This document shows, one piece after another, positions 26,561 through 36,195 of a DNA stretch of 64,000 bases. The notes under the pieces were generated by a model. It was not told the DNA's origin. It was given only the letters and a program-made list of their open reading frames with translations, and did not search any database. The position numbers and the translations under genes were made by a program. The stretch's first letter is position 1. Every line of letters starts with the position of its first letter. Origin of the DNA: Pseudomonas brassicacearum (GTDB lineage: Bacteria; Pseudomonadota; Gammaproteobacteria; Pseudomonadales; Pseudomonadaceae). Location: positions 62,001-126,000 of the forward strand of contig NZ_MOBJ01000034.1 of the NCBI RefSeq assembly GCF_003732225.1, given 5' to 3'.

Positions 26561-27426
26561 GTACTGACCAGCGCTCTGAATGCCTCACTCGCCGCGCTGC
26601 GATAAGCCCCTTTGCGACTGAGCAGCGCCACCGTACGTTGTGGCAACGCCGGATGCAGCGCCAACGGTCGCAACCCTGGCAGCTCGCGGGCGATGGCCTC
26701 GGGGAGAATCGTCGCCAACGATCCACGCCGAACGATCTCGACAATCGCGCTGATGGAGTTGGCTTCGATGGCGATGCGCGGCGCTATGCCCTGCTGTCGG
26801 CAGTACAGGTCGATATGTTGACGGGTCGCGAAATTGCCGCTGAGTAACACCAGCGATTGCTGACCCAGCGCCTGTGCGTTGAGTGATTGCTGTCGGGAAA
26901 AGCCTGGATGCACCTCGCTCACCACCAGGCTCAAGGTTTCGGCAAACAACGCCTGGCTGTCGATGTCCGCCAGGTGACTGCCGGTGAACGCGATGCCGAT
27001 GTCCAGCCGGTCCTCGGCCAGCGCGGCCTCGATATGGTCCTGGGTCATTTCCTCGACGCTCAGGTTGATCCCCGGATACAGACTGTTGAAACGCGCCAGC
27101 AACGGACCGATCAGGTACGCGGTGAAGGTTGGCGTCATGGCCAGCCGTAACGAACCGCGTGTCAGATCCTGTACATCGTGCATCGCCCGCTTGGCCGCCT
27201 CCAGGTCCTGCAAGGCCAGCCGCGCATAACGTACATACGCCTCGCCGGCATCGGTCAAACGCACCGTGCGCCCGGAGCGATCGAACAGCGGCGCACCAAG
27301 CGAGTCCTCCAGTTGCTTGATCTGCTGCGACAGCGTTGGCTGCGAGACATGCAGCGCCTCGGCTGCCCGAGTGAAGTTGCAATGTTCGGCGACCGCGAGC
27401 AGGTAGCGAATATGGCGTAACAGCAT
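26554..27426 (-). CDS. cynR: LysR-family regulator CynR
   Basis: 290 aa from ATG 27426 (MLLRHIRYLLAVAEHCNFTRAAEALHVSQPTLSQQI). Winged HTH about 1-60, effector domain 90-290. It is divergent from cynTS with about 110 bp between, the standard arrangement for cyanate-responsive CynR. The frame continues upstream over 40 codons without a supported start. Confidence 0.85.
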   Translation of the reverse strand: MLLRHIRYLLAVAEHCNFTRAAEALHVSQPTLSQQIKQLEDSLGAPLFDRSGRTVRLTDAGEAYVRYARLALQDLEAAKRAMHDVQDLTRGSLRLAMTPTFTAYLIGPLLARFNSLYPGINLSVEEMTQDHIEAALAEDRLDIGIAFTGSHLADIDSQALFAETLSLVVSEVHPGFSRQQSLNAQALGQQSLVLLSGNFATRQHIDLYCRQQGIAPRIAIEANSISAIVEIVRRGSLATILPEAIARELPGLRPLALHPALPQRTVALLSRKGAYRSAASEAFRALVSTQ

Positions 27427-27535
27427 GGCGTTCCAACTATAGGCATGACTTATGGAAACCATAATAAGCCGGTCTTGGACGCTATAGCTGAAAACTTTCA
27501 TCCTTGCCCCATCAACGACGCAAGGAGAACACGCC

Positions 27536-28195
27536 ATGCAACACATCATCGACGGCTTCCTGAAGTTTCAACGCGATGCGTTCCCGGAACGCAGCGAACT
27601 GTTCAAGCAACTCGCCACCACCCAAAGCCCTGGCACATTGTTTGTCACCTGTTCCGATAGCCGTGTAGTCCCGGAACTGCTGACCCAGCAGGAACCCGGT
27701 GACATGTTCGTCATCCGCAACGCCGGCAATATCGTGCCGTCCTACGGCCCGGAGCCCGGCGGTGTGTCGGCCACGGTTGAATATGCAGTCGCCGTGCTGG
27801 GCGTCAGCGACATCGTGATCTGCGGACACTCCGACTGCGGCGCAATGACCGCCATCTCGACCTGCAAATGCCTTGATCACCTGCCGGCCGTCGCCAACTG
27901 GTTGCGTCATGCCGAGTCGGCCAAGGTGGTCAACGCCGCCCGCATTCATGCCTCGGCGCAAGCGCGCCTGGACTCGCTGGTCCGGGAAAACGTAGTCGCC
28001 CAATTGGCCAACCTCAAGACCCACCCTTCCGTTGCACTGGCCCTGGAACAGGGGCGCCTGAACCTGCACGGCTGGGTCTACGACATCGAAAGCGGTTCGA
28101 TCGCCGCTCTGGACGAGACTACCCAGCGCTTCGTTTCGCTCGCCGAACACCCGACGACCTGCGCGCTGACCCGCAAACAGCCACACGCCGCCTGA
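27536..28195 (+). CDS. cynT: Beta-class carbonic anhydrase CynT
   Basis: 219 aa with AAGGAG upstream. Zinc ligands are visible: CSDSRVVPE (Cys, Asp, Arg) about residue 39, and GHSDCGAM (His, Cys) about residue 98-101. It supplies bicarbonate lost during cyanate decomposition. First gene of cynTS. Confidence 0.9.
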   Translation: MQHIIDGFLKFQRDAFPERSELFKQLATTQSPGTLFVTCSDSRVVPELLTQQEPGDMFVIRNAGNIVPSYGPEPGGVSATVEYAVAVLGVSDIVICGHSDCGAMTAISTCKCLDHLPAVANWLRHAESAKVVNAARIHASAQARLDSLVRENVVAQLANLKTHPSVALALEQGRLNLHGWVYDIESGSIAALDETTQRFVSLAEHPTTCALTRKQPHAA

Positions 28196-28230
28196 CCCAC
28201 ATTTCTTAGGTAACGAAAGAGGAAATCACC

Positions 28231-28701
28231 ATGCTGCAATCTCAATTCGCTCAAGCCCCACGCCTGGCCCTCGCCGACACCATCATCGACGCCAAGGCAC
28301 GTAAAAACCTCTCGTGGCAGGACCTCACCGACGGCACCGGCCTGAGCCTGGCGTTCGTCACCGCCGCCCTGCTCGGCCAGCACCCGCTGCCGGCTGAAGC
28401 GGCCGAAGTGGTCTGCGCCAAACTCGACCTGGACCAGGACGCCAGCCGTCTGCTGCAAAGCGTGCCCCTGCGCGGCAGCATTCAGGGTGGCATCCCGACT
28501 GATCCGACGGTCTACCGCTTCTATGAAATGCTGCAAGTGTACGGTTCGACCTTGAAGGCGTTGGTCCATGAGCAGTTCGGCGACGGCATCATCAGCGCCA
28601 TCAACTTCAAACTGGACATCAAGAAAGTCGAAGATCCGGATGGCGGTTCCCGTGCAGTGATCACCCTGGATGGCAAATACCTGCCGACCAAACCGTTCTG
28701 A
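28231..28701 (+). CDS. cynS: Cyanate hydratase (cyanase)
   Basis: 156 aa, full length. An N-terminal helical domain is followed by the catalytic C-terminal domain with YRFYEMLQVYGSTLKALVHEQFGDGIISAINF; the Arg, Glu and Ser expected for catalysis are present. It converts cyanate and bicarbonate to ammonia and CO2. It lies 35 bp after cynT with GAAAGAGGAA upstream and is followed by a strong terminator. Confidence 0.95.
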   Translation: MLQSQFAQAPRLALADTIIDAKARKNLSWQDLTDGTGLSLAFVTAALLGQHPLPAEAAEVVCAKLDLDQDASRLLQSVPLRGSIQGGIPTDPTVYRFYEMLQVYGSTLKALVHEQFGDGIISAINFKLDIKKVEDPDGGSRAVITLDGKYLPTKPF

Positions 28702-28711
28702 TAGAAACAAC

Positions 28712-28742
28712 AATCGCAGCGCCTGAGGGGGCTGCGATTTTT
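28712..28742 (+). terminator. Rho-independent terminator of cynTS
   Basis: A 9-bp stem AATCGCAGC / GCTGCGATT with a 10-nt loop, followed by TTTTT, starts 11 bp after the cynS stop. Confidence 0.85.
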
Positions 28743-28752
28743 CGTGCAGCTC

Positions 28753-28781
28753 GTGCAGTATTTAATTTTTAAATACTGCAC
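28753..28781. promoter_or_regulatory. Perfect 13-bp palindrome upstream of the DMT transporter
   Basis: GTGCAGTATTTAA and its exact complement flank a 3-bp TTT spacer, 108 bp upstream of the transporter ATG and just beyond the cynS terminator. The symmetry fits a dimeric repressor operator, though an extra hairpin terminator cannot be excluded. Confidence 0.55.
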
Positions 28782-28888
28782 TTCACTTTCTGATTTGCCG
28801 ATTCCCGCCCCGCATCGCTTAATCCACACCGTGTGGGCTTTGACCCACGGCATTACGCCAAACACATTGATTGATCGGGGACACATTG

Positions 28889-29800
28889 ATGAAACCCACT
28901 CGTTTCGCCTCCGCCAATGCGGGCATGTTGCTTTGGGCTGTGTTGATTGCCGCGTCGTTTTTTGCCGCCGCCCAAGTCAACCAATCCATCGACCCGATCC
29001 TGCTGACCGGTCTGCGCCTGCTGTTTTCGGCGCTGGCGTTTTTGCCGATGCTGCTGCTCAACCGCAGCACAGCGATCACCGCCAAAGGCCTTGTCAGCCA
29101 TGCCTGGCTTGGGTTGCTGCTGGCCGTGTATTTCGGCTCATTGTTTGAAGCGCTGCGCTACACCTCGGCGGTCAACACCGGAACCCTGTTTACTCTGGTG
29201 CCGTTAATGACGCTGTTCTTCGAAGCCTTCCTGACGCCTGGCAATAGCTCGAAGAACCGCCTGCTGCCGATGCTGATTGCGGCGGCCGGCGCACTGTTGC
29301 TGATTCTCAAGGGCGCGGGACCCGGTGAATTCCCTTCACTCTACGCGGTGGCGGTGTATGGGGCTGGCTGCCTGGCGATGGCGCTTTACTCACCGTTGAG
29401 TCAGCGCTTCAAAGCGCATAGCCTCAAAGACCGCGGTCCAGTGGTGATGACATTCTGGAACATGCTGTTCGGCTCGCTGTTTCTGTTCGCGTTCTGCCTG
29501 CTCAGTGGCGGCTGGCGAACCGGCGCGCTGCTGTCTGCCCACGACCTGTTCTGGCTGGTCTACCTGGCCCTGTTCGCGACCCTGGCAACCTTCTGGTTGC
29601 TGCATCGGGCAATCGGGGTGATCGCGCCGTCCACGGTAATTTCCTACATCTACCTCAGCACGCTGTTCATCACCTTGTTCCATTGGTTCTGGCTGGCGCA
29701 GCAACCGCAGATGCTGGAAGTCGTGGGTGCCTTGCTGGTGGCCATCGGGATGTCCGCGCTGGTGATCTCCAGCCGCCGTGGGCTTCCTGTCACGGCGTAA
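28889..29800 (+). CDS. EamA/DMT-family transporter
   Basis: 303 aa, 10 predicted TM segments in two EamA halves (ANAGMLLWAVLIAASFFAAAQVNQ first; the second starts near residue 150, AVYGAGCLAMALYSPLSQRF). These carriers usually export amino acids or metabolites. ATG 28889 is chosen over TTG 28871. The substrate is not deducible. A LysR gene follows on the same strand 197 bp downstream. Confidence 0.8.
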   Translation: MKPTRFASANAGMLLWAVLIAASFFAAAQVNQSIDPILLTGLRLLFSALAFLPMLLLNRSTAITAKGLVSHAWLGLLLAVYFGSLFEALRYTSAVNTGTLFTLVPLMTLFFEAFLTPGNSSKNRLLPMLIAAAGALLLILKGAGPGEFPSLYAVAVYGAGCLAMALYSPLSQRFKAHSLKDRGPVVMTFWNMLFGSLFLFAFCLLSGGWRTGALLSAHDLFWLVYLALFATLATFWLLHRAIGVIAPSTVISYIYLSTLFITLFHWFWLAQQPQMLEVVGALLVAIGMSALVISSRRGLPVTA

Positions 29801-29997
29801 ACATTGCCACACACGGTTGAAGGTATTCAGTCACCCTGGGCTCCTGTGGGGCAGACGTCGTGTTCATTACAGTTTCTGTCCCACACTTGTCCGTGAATAA
29901 TCCTACGGGGCATTCTCCTAGGACGATCGTTCCGTTAGCATCACTCGCACACGTTTGCGCACAACTTGTGCAACGAGCCCCGAGTGAGACAGTACGG

Positions 29998-30933
29998 ATG
30001 CTGAACAGTAACTTGCTTAGAAAGCTCGACATGCAGGACCTCATGGTGTTCATCGCCGTGTATGAGCAAAGCAGCGTCACCGGTGTGTCCGAAACGCTGT
30101 TTGTCAGCCAGTCCACGGTGAGTTACTGCCTGAAGAAGCTGCGCACCAGTTTCGAGGACGAGTTGTTTATCAATACCCGCACGGGTATGCGTCCGACCTA
30201 CAAAGCCAGCACCATGTACGCACATGTGCTGAAGATTCTCGAAAGCATCAATCTGTGCCATGCCGGGGTTCAAGCGTTCGACCCGACGCAGCAAGCCGTG
30301 ACCTTCAACATCTGTGCACCGGAATACTTCGAACAGCTGATCCTGCCGCGGCTATTGAAGAATTTCGATTTCGCCGACCTGCCGGTGATCGTCAATGTGC
30401 ACAAACTCGAAACCGACATTCCCGCCGACGAGCTGCGCGATGGCAGCCTCGATCTGGTGATTTGCTTCGGCCCGAACTTTCATCGCAGCCACAGTGACTT
30501 CAGATCCCAGGTGTTGCTTGAGGACGATCTGGTGTGCGTTTTCGATAAACGGGCGACGCCACTGGAACCGCGCATCAGCCTGAAAGCCTACGTCGAACGC
30601 CGACACGTGTTCCCCACGCCATGGACCTCCACCAGCAACATGGTTGACGGCTGGCTCGCCCAACAGGCGCAGAAACGCCAGATCGTCGCGCGCGCCAACA
30701 GCTATAGCGCTGCGCTCAAGTTGATCACCGGCACTGACTTCATTCTGACCATGCCCCGGCGTATCCAGCACCTGCTGGCCAAAGACTCGGTCTTCAGCCA
30801 TTGCGAAGCACCCAACGGCGTACCGGGATTCACCCTCGACATGCAGTGGAGTCAAACCAGCGAGCTGGACAGCGCCAACACCTGGCTCCGCGAGCAAGTG
30901 GTCAAGGCCTGTACGGAACAGGGTTTTCTCTGA
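29998..30933 (+). CDS. LysR-family transcriptional regulator
   Basis: 311 aa from ATG 29998 (MLNSNLLRKLDMQDLMVFIAVYEQSSVTGVSETLFVSQSTVS): winged HTH about 12-70 and a periplasmic-binding-like effector domain. The frame runs on upstream to 29860 but with no HTH sequence there. The target is unknown; the preceding DMT transporter is the nearest candidate. Confidence 0.8.
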   Translation: MLNSNLLRKLDMQDLMVFIAVYEQSSVTGVSETLFVSQSTVSYCLKKLRTSFEDELFINTRTGMRPTYKASTMYAHVLKILESINLCHAGVQAFDPTQQAVTFNICAPEYFEQLILPRLLKNFDFADLPVIVNVHKLETDIPADELRDGSLDLVICFGPNFHRSHSDFRSQVLLEDDLVCVFDKRATPLEPRISLKAYVERRHVFPTPWTSTSNMVDGWLAQQAQKRQIVARANSYSAALKLITGTDFILTMPRRIQHLLAKDSVFSHCEAPNGVPGFTLDMQWSQTSELDSANTWLREQVVKACTEQGFL

Positions 30934-30951
30934 GGGTCAGCGCACAGTGTG

Positions 30952-31317
30952 TCAGTGGCTGATGGCAGTCTTGGTGTAGGAATCGCGATCAATATCCAGA
31001 ATCTCGACGCACAGCTGCACATCGACACTGGTGGGCCATTCGCAGAGATCCTGCAACACCGCCAGCAGGCTTTCGGACAATTGCTTCTTGATCGCTGGCG
31101 AGCGCCCGCTCAGCAAGGCCAGCTTCACATGCACAAAACCACGCTCACCCAACACGGTACCGACCCGGAATGCGCCGACCTGCACCGCACGGCTCTTGAT
31201 ATCGAACTCCGCGGAAAACTGCCCGGACGCCACCAATGCATTGTTCAAGCGCAACAGCGCCACGTCGGCATTGAGGTCCGGCAGGTTGGCGGTGTATTCC
31301 ATGTGCAGGTGAGGCAT
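30952..31317 (-). CDS. hpaF: 5-carboxymethyl-2-hydroxymuconate isomerase-family protein
   Basis: 121 aa. It begins MPHLHMEY, with Pro2 as the catalytic base of the tautomerase superfamily, and has RVGTVLGERGFVHVKLALLSGRS in the middle, as in CHMI. CHMI isomerises a homoprotocatechuate ring-cleavage product. No other hpa genes are nearby, so the pathway role is uncertain even though the family match is good. Confidence 0.8.
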   Translation of the reverse strand: MPHLHMEYTANLPDLNADVALLRLNNALVASGQFSAEFDIKSRAVQVGAFRVGTVLGERGFVHVKLALLSGRSPAIKKQLSESLLAVLQDLCEWPTSVDVQLCVEILDIDRDSYTKTAISH

Positions 31318-31401
31318 TGCGATGCTTCCTAAGGATTGAATGAAGGGTCGTACCTATACCACAGAACAATCCTGCTCTTGCTCACAAAAATACCGCGTCG
31401 A

Positions 31402-32592
31402 TCAATGCTCCTGCGCCGGGAGCGACTCGCGCAGTGCCAGCGTTTCCCAAGCCGCCACCAGAATCATCACTGCGGTCGTCAGCCCGCCCAGCAGCAACGC
31501 TGAAAACAGCTGATTCAGCGCAGCCGGCAACAGCGCGAGCAGCAACGCCAGACCCACCAGATGAGACAACGGCGGCAAAATCCGATCGGCCATTACCCAC
31601 TTGAACAACGCGCACCCCAGCAAGAACAACCAGGGCCCGGCGACGATCACGATAATTCCGGCATCGCTCGCATGTTCCGGGTGCACCAGCACCAGTTCAT
31701 CGGCCACCGCACTGACGATGATCCCGGCAACGATCAAGACATGCAGGTAGGTGTAGGCAATCCGCGCCTGGCGCCCGGGGTCGCTGGAGTGCGCAATACG
31801 GCGGTGAGCGCGCTCGGCGCCGCTGTCAAAATACACCCACCACATGGCCACGCTGCCCAGCACGGCAATCAGAAACCCGGTCAGCGCCTGCCCGTTCAGC
31901 AGCAGATCGGCGAAGGTTGCGCCGGTCACCAGCAGCGACTCGCCCAAAGCAATGATCACGAACAAACCACAACGCTCGGCCATGTGATTGCCCTCGACGT
32001 TCCAGTCGGCCAGCGTTGAACGGCCGAGCCCCGGCACCCAGAAGTACAACGACGGCGAGATCAGCTCGATCAGCAACGCCAGTGCCCAGCAGGTCAGCCG
32101 CTGATCGCCTTCAAGCAGCGCACCGCTGATCCAGAACACCCCGGACAGCGCCATCCACGCCAGAATCCGCTGGAAGTTGCGGGTCATGTTCAGGGGCTCG
32201 CCGCGCACCGCCCAGATCGCGAACAGCGTGCGGCCGACCTGCATGAAGACAAAGGCTGCGGCGAACATCAATCCACGGTCGGTGAAGGCCTTGGGAATCG
32301 ACGACGACAGCAACAGGCCAGCAACCATCAATCCAAACAGACCAAGGCGGATCGGCAACTTTTCCGGGTCGAGCCAGTTGGTCACCCAGGAGGTGAAGAT
32401 CCACACCCACCACACCGCCACCATCATCAACGCGACCTGCACCGCGCCGGCGATTGTCAGGTGCGCGAGCAAGGAGTGGGAAAGCTGGGTGACGGCGAAC
32501 ACGAACACCAGATCGAAAAACAGCTCGACCATGCCGACCTTGCCACTGTCTTGGCTGCCGCGCCCACGCAACAAAGAACGGGAACTGCTCAT
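31402..32592 (-). CDS. ltrA: Low-temperature requirement protein A (LtrA) family membrane protein
   Basis: 396 aa, about 12 TM segments. Family motifs are VELFFDLVFVFAVTQLSHSL (about 22-42), WWVWIFTSWVTNWLDPE, and AERCGLFVIIALGESLLVTGATF. The molecular role is unknown despite the name, which comes from a Listeria mutant. It is monocistronic, downstream of a LysR gene on the same strand. Confidence 0.85.
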   Translation of the reverse strand: MSSSRSLLRGRGSQDSGKVGMVELFFDLVFVFAVTQLSHSLLAHLTIAGAVQVALMMVAVWWVWIFTSWVTNWLDPEKLPIRLGLFGLMVAGLLLSSSIPKAFTDRGLMFAAAFVFMQVGRTLFAIWAVRGEPLNMTRNFQRILAWMALSGVFWISGALLEGDQRLTCWALALLIELISPSLYFWVPGLGRSTLADWNVEGNHMAERCGLFVIIALGESLLVTGATFADLLLNGQALTGFLIAVLGSVAMWWVYFDSGAERAHRRIAHSSDPGRQARIAYTYLHVLIVAGIIVSAVADELVLVHPEHASDAGIIVIVAGPWLFLLGCALFKWVMADRILPPLSHLVGLALLLALLPAALNQLFSALLLGGLTTAVMILVAAWETLALRESLPAQEH

Positions 32593-32676
32593 GGGATGGA
32601 TCTCCGGTCAGTCATCGGGAATACGCGTGGAGCAAAGCAGTCCAACAACCCGCAAGCAAGGCGTCGGCACTGGCCG

Positions 32677-33615
32677 TCAGAGCGGTTTGAGGCCCTGAGT
32701 TTCGGATAAACCGCGCTCGCTCATGAAGGCCTCGAGCCGCGCCCGCAGCCAGCGTTCGGCGGGATCGGTATCCACATGACTCAGCCAGACCATGGACAGG
32801 TCCAGGGTCGGCGTTTTGAACGGGAACGGTTCCATGAACAACTGACCCGAGGCGGCCATCGCCGCTGCCGCGTAGTCCGGCAGGCTGGCAACCAGGTCGG
32901 TCCCCGCGAGCAAAGCCGGCAAGGCACTGTATTGCGGCACCGAGAGCACCACCTGACGCTTGCGACCGATCTCGGCCAGCCACTCATCGGCAAAACCGCT
33001 GACATTGGCCGTGTGCGAGACCAGCACATGGGGTCGCGAACAGTATTCGTCGAGGGTCAGTGGTGTATCAGAGACATCGGCGCGCAGTATGCAGGGCTGA
33101 ATGTGCCGCAGCAGTTTGCGCTTGGCATTGGCCGGCAGACCGCGGGTCTGGCTGATACCGACGGTGATATCCCCGGACGCCAGCAAGTCCGGAATTCGCC
33201 AGTAATCGACATGCTGAACCACGAACACCACTTGCGGTGCTTCCTGACGCAAGGCGCGCAACAGTGGCGGCAGCAAACCGAACTCGACGTCATCGGACAA
33301 ACCGATGCGAAAGGTCATGGTGCTGATGGCAGGATCAAAGTCGCGGGTCAGGCTCAACGCGGAGGACAACGCATCCAGCGCCGGCGAGAGATGCTGAATG
33401 AGCTCCTCGGCCCGTGCCGTCGGCTCCATGCGGTGGCCGACCCGGATAAACAACGGGTCGTTGAACATCACGCGCAAACGGTTGAGTGCCGAACTGATGG
33501 TCGGTTGCCCGAGGAACAGCTTCTCCGCCACCCGCGTCACGTTGCGCTCAAGCATCAGCGTCTCGAACACCACCATCAAATTGATGTCGGCCTTGCGCAG
33601 TTCATTGCGATTCAT
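32677..33615 (-). CDS. LysR-family transcriptional regulator (NodD/NahR-like subgroup)
   Basis: 312 aa. HTH: DINLMVVFETLMLERNVTRVAEKLFLGQPTISSALNRLR. The LRKADINLM opening is typical of the NahR/LeuO/NodD-type branch. The effector domain follows to the C-terminus. It lies 84 bp upstream of ltrA on the same strand; targets are unknown. Confidence 0.85.
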   Translation of the reverse strand: MNRNELRKADINLMVVFETLMLERNVTRVAEKLFLGQPTISSALNRLRVMFNDPLFIRVGHRMEPTARAEELIQHLSPALDALSSALSLTRDFDPAISTMTFRIGLSDDVEFGLLPPLLRALRQEAPQVVFVVQHVDYWRIPDLLASGDITVGISQTRGLPANAKRKLLRHIQPCILRADVSDTPLTLDEYCSRPHVLVSHTANVSGFADEWLAEIGRKRQVVLSVPQYSALPALLAGTDLVASLPDYAAAAMAASGQLFMEPFPFKTPTLDLSMVWLSHVDTDPAERWLRARLEAFMSERGLSETQGLKPL

Positions 33616-33715
33616 CTGCTGCCCCCAGTCCCAAAGACTGGGAGCAGTGTAGAAAGGCCTGGGGGCTGGCGTCTATCTGCATGAGCGCTGCACGTGAACG
33701 AGAGGCCGCGGCGGC

Positions 33716-35812
33716 TTACTGTACGGTCAGCGACTTCACCCCCAGGCCCATCACGCGCCGATCTTCCCCAAGCCCCAATTGTTTAGGGCTGATCGCGTCG
33801 GGTAACTGCACATGAATACGCATCAGCGTGTCCCGGGCGATGGCTTCGTGGATGGCCGCAGTGAGGGGGATTTCGATGCGATTACCCTGAAGCCGGGTCA
33901 GATGTGTCGAAAAGGCTTGTACGCCGTTGATCGTAAAAACCACGTCCTGACTGAGATGCATCGGCAGCACGAAGGCCAGCGCCTCGATCACGATGGATCG
34001 AGCCTGAGGCGGAACCCGGAGCAGGATCTCGGCCTCCCCTCCTTCAGACCAGGTGCCCCAGGTTTCCGGAGTCGACCAGCCTTGGGCCAAATGCTGGGTT
34101 TTGTAATTGAACAGTTGTTGCTGCCCGAGCTTGATCAAGGGCACCAACTGCATCGAACGCCCTTCGTCCGCGACCGGAAGGCATTGTTCGCATTGCTTCC
34201 AGCCCGGCGCAAGCACCACCAGACCGTCAATCCGCGCCAGCAGATCGGTCTCGCTGTGGATGCTTTTCACCGCCTCGAGCATGGCATTCTGATTGAGGAT
34301 GTACAGCGAGTCAGGGTCGTACTGCCCTGTCTCAAGCATCCGTTTCGCCTTTTGCTGAGCATGTTCAAGCGCAGTCGAACTCATCCGCCCGAGATAAGCG
34401 GTGTCCGTTTTCAGACCATGGGTCGCAGCGTAGCTGGCTAAAGGGAGCCAGGTATCCGGCTGATTCTGCGGCTGCAAAGAACGAATGTTCGCGTAGTGGG
34501 AGGCGGCGCTGGCCCAGAACGGGTCATGCAACATTGTTGGCCACTCGGCGGCCGGCACCATCATCCTGCTCTGTCGCAACCCCGCCCAACCGTTGCGGGT
34601 ATCCACCACCTGAACAAACAATGCCAACGCCAGCAGGCACACCGCCGTGCGCGGTCGGTTGCCACGCACCACGAGGAAAATGACCGCAAACACAATGACG
34701 TAGAAAACCGGCCAGAACATCCGTCCCGACGCCCGGAAGATATTCGCCAATTTGACGATTATCCCCGGTAACGGGTAGTGAATATTGAGCAGGCCGACGC
34801 CAATCTCGTTCGAGAGCGCAAACAGCGTTAGACCAATCAGCGCCCACAATAGAATCGGCAGACGGCGCACCGAACTGCCGAAGTCAGTTGTATGTCGCAA
34901 CAGCACGACGGCGGCGCAGATCGCCAGCAGCAGCGTTCCCAACCCGAGGTAGTTGAAACCTTCATAGTCGCCGCTGGCCTCCGGCAGGTCCGGCAGTATC
35001 AAAGACCAGCCGCTGGAATCAATCACTGACAACAGGTTCATCCGGTAAAGGCCAAAGCCACCGGAAGCAATACCATCACCGATACTGAAATAACCCGCCT
35101 GCCAGCAGCACAGGCTCACTAGCAAAAACAGCACGAGCAACTCGATGAGTGCTGTGCGCCGCGTCAACTGGTTTTTAATGGTTCTACCGGCAAGGTCGGC
35201 GATCCAGATCAAGGCCACCATCGCCAGCAAGTAAGCGTGCACCAGCGCCGTCGCGGCCAATAGCGAGCCCCAGGCCAGTCGGCGCTTCTGCACGCGGGGA
35301 TGCAGTGCCAGATAGAGGGCGGCGAGGATCAGAAAATGGCCGGCAAGGGACAAATGTCCGCCCATGCGCAAGAACATCGGCGGCGAAAACAGAAACAAGC
35401 CTGCGCCCAGCAGCCTGAGCACAACACTTGGCGTCACCAGCCCAAGTAACTTCCAGGCAAACCAGGCTTGCAGCACAAAACACGTCAACAGCCAGATGCC
35501 GAAGTATTGAAATGTCTCGGGCAGCCATGGACTGAAGGGTTTGAACAATAACGCCAGCAGCGGATTAGAGTCAGAGAAGATGACCGCGCTGCCCAGTTCC
35601 AACCCGTAGGACGGGTTAAGTCCGAGCGGAAATGTCCATGGGGAGTGTCGGAAGAACACCCACCCCAAGTAATGAGTCGCCGGATCGCCACTTTCCAGCC
35701 AGGCAATATTTTGCGGGTCCAGAGCCCGAGGCCCGATCACTATGAAAAACGCCACCACGCCCATTAACAGGGGCAGCAATGCGACCGCCCAATGCTTGCC
35801 TGAAACCTTCAT
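33716..35812 (-). CDS. DUF6311-type polytopic membrane protein, probable glycosyltransferase C-fold
   Basis: 698 aa. About 12 TM segments in residues 1-430, with an early periplasmic loop containing ESGDPATHYLGWVFFRHSPW (acidic residues where GT-C enzymes hold their catalytic Asp/Glu). A soluble C-terminal region of about 250 aa ends in beta-rich sequence. It is last in a GT2-methyltransferase-GtrA-DUF6311 operon and overlaps gtrA by 4 bp. The likely role is transfer of a lipid-linked sugar to a surface polymer in the periplasm; this is inferred from fold and neighbours. Confidence 0.7.
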   Translation of the reverse strand: MKVSGKHWAVALLPLLMGVVAFFIVIGPRALDPQNIAWLESGDPATHYLGWVFFRHSPWTFPLGLNPSYGLELGSAVIFSDSNPLLALLFKPFSPWLPETFQYFGIWLLTCFVLQAWFAWKLLGLVTPSVVLRLLGAGLFLFSPPMFLRMGGHLSLAGHFLILAALYLALHPRVQKRRLAWGSLLAATALVHAYLLAMVALIWIADLAGRTIKNQLTRRTALIELLVLFLLVSLCCWQAGYFSIGDGIASGGFGLYRMNLLSVIDSSGWSLILPDLPEASGDYEGFNYLGLGTLLLAICAAVVLLRHTTDFGSSVRRLPILLWALIGLTLFALSNEIGVGLLNIHYPLPGIIVKLANIFRASGRMFWPVFYVIVFAVIFLVVRGNRPRTAVCLLALALFVQVVDTRNGWAGLRQSRMMVPAAEWPTMLHDPFWASAASHYANIRSLQPQNQPDTWLPLASYAATHGLKTDTAYLGRMSSTALEHAQQKAKRMLETGQYDPDSLYILNQNAMLEAVKSIHSETDLLARIDGLVVLAPGWKQCEQCLPVADEGRSMQLVPLIKLGQQQLFNYKTQHLAQGWSTPETWGTWSEGGEAEILLRVPPQARSIVIEALAFVLPMHLSQDVVFTINGVQAFSTHLTRLQGNRIEIPLTAAIHEAIARDTLMRIHVQLPDAISPKQLGLGEDRRVMGLGVKSLTVQ

Positions 35813-36195
35813 CGATACGTCCAGAAGTTATGCAGCACAAAGGTGAAGGCCGGAATGGTCAGTGCCACTGCCCCGATCCCCAGCAAATAATGAAGCCCGG
35901 CCATTTGTGCGGCCCAGGCCACTACCATCGCCAGCAATAAACCGGCGCCCGAGACCGCCATGAAGCGCATCAGTGTTCGGCCATGCAGTCGGCTGGAAAA
36001 GCTCCAGGTCGTGTTGATCACGTAAGAAACTACAGTCGCCACAGCGAATGCCGCGCCATTAGCCAAGGGCGGCATCGGCAGCACATAGTTGATGAACAGC
36101 ACGGCAATGACCGCGTGAAGCACCGTGACAAACAGACCAGTCACAGCAAAACGCAGGCCACGCTTGATCAGGGCTGATTTTTCGCCTGACGTCAC
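35809..36195 (-). CDS. GtrA-family membrane protein (probable lipid-sugar flippase)
   Basis: 128 aa, four TM segments, PF04138-like: GLRFAVTGLFVTVLHAVIAVLF, ANGAAFAVATVVSYVINTTWSFS, and a C-terminal TM ending FVLHNFWTYR. GtrA proteins are thought to flip undecaprenyl-phosphate-linked sugars. It overlaps its upstream and downstream neighbours by 4 bp each. Confidence 0.85.
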   Translation of the reverse strand: MTSGEKSALIKRGLRFAVTGLFVTVLHAVIAVLFINYVLPMPPLANGAAFAVATVVSYVINTTWSFSSRLHGRTLMRFMAVSGAGLLLAMVVAWAAQMAGLHYLLGIGAVALTIPAFTFVLHNFWTYR

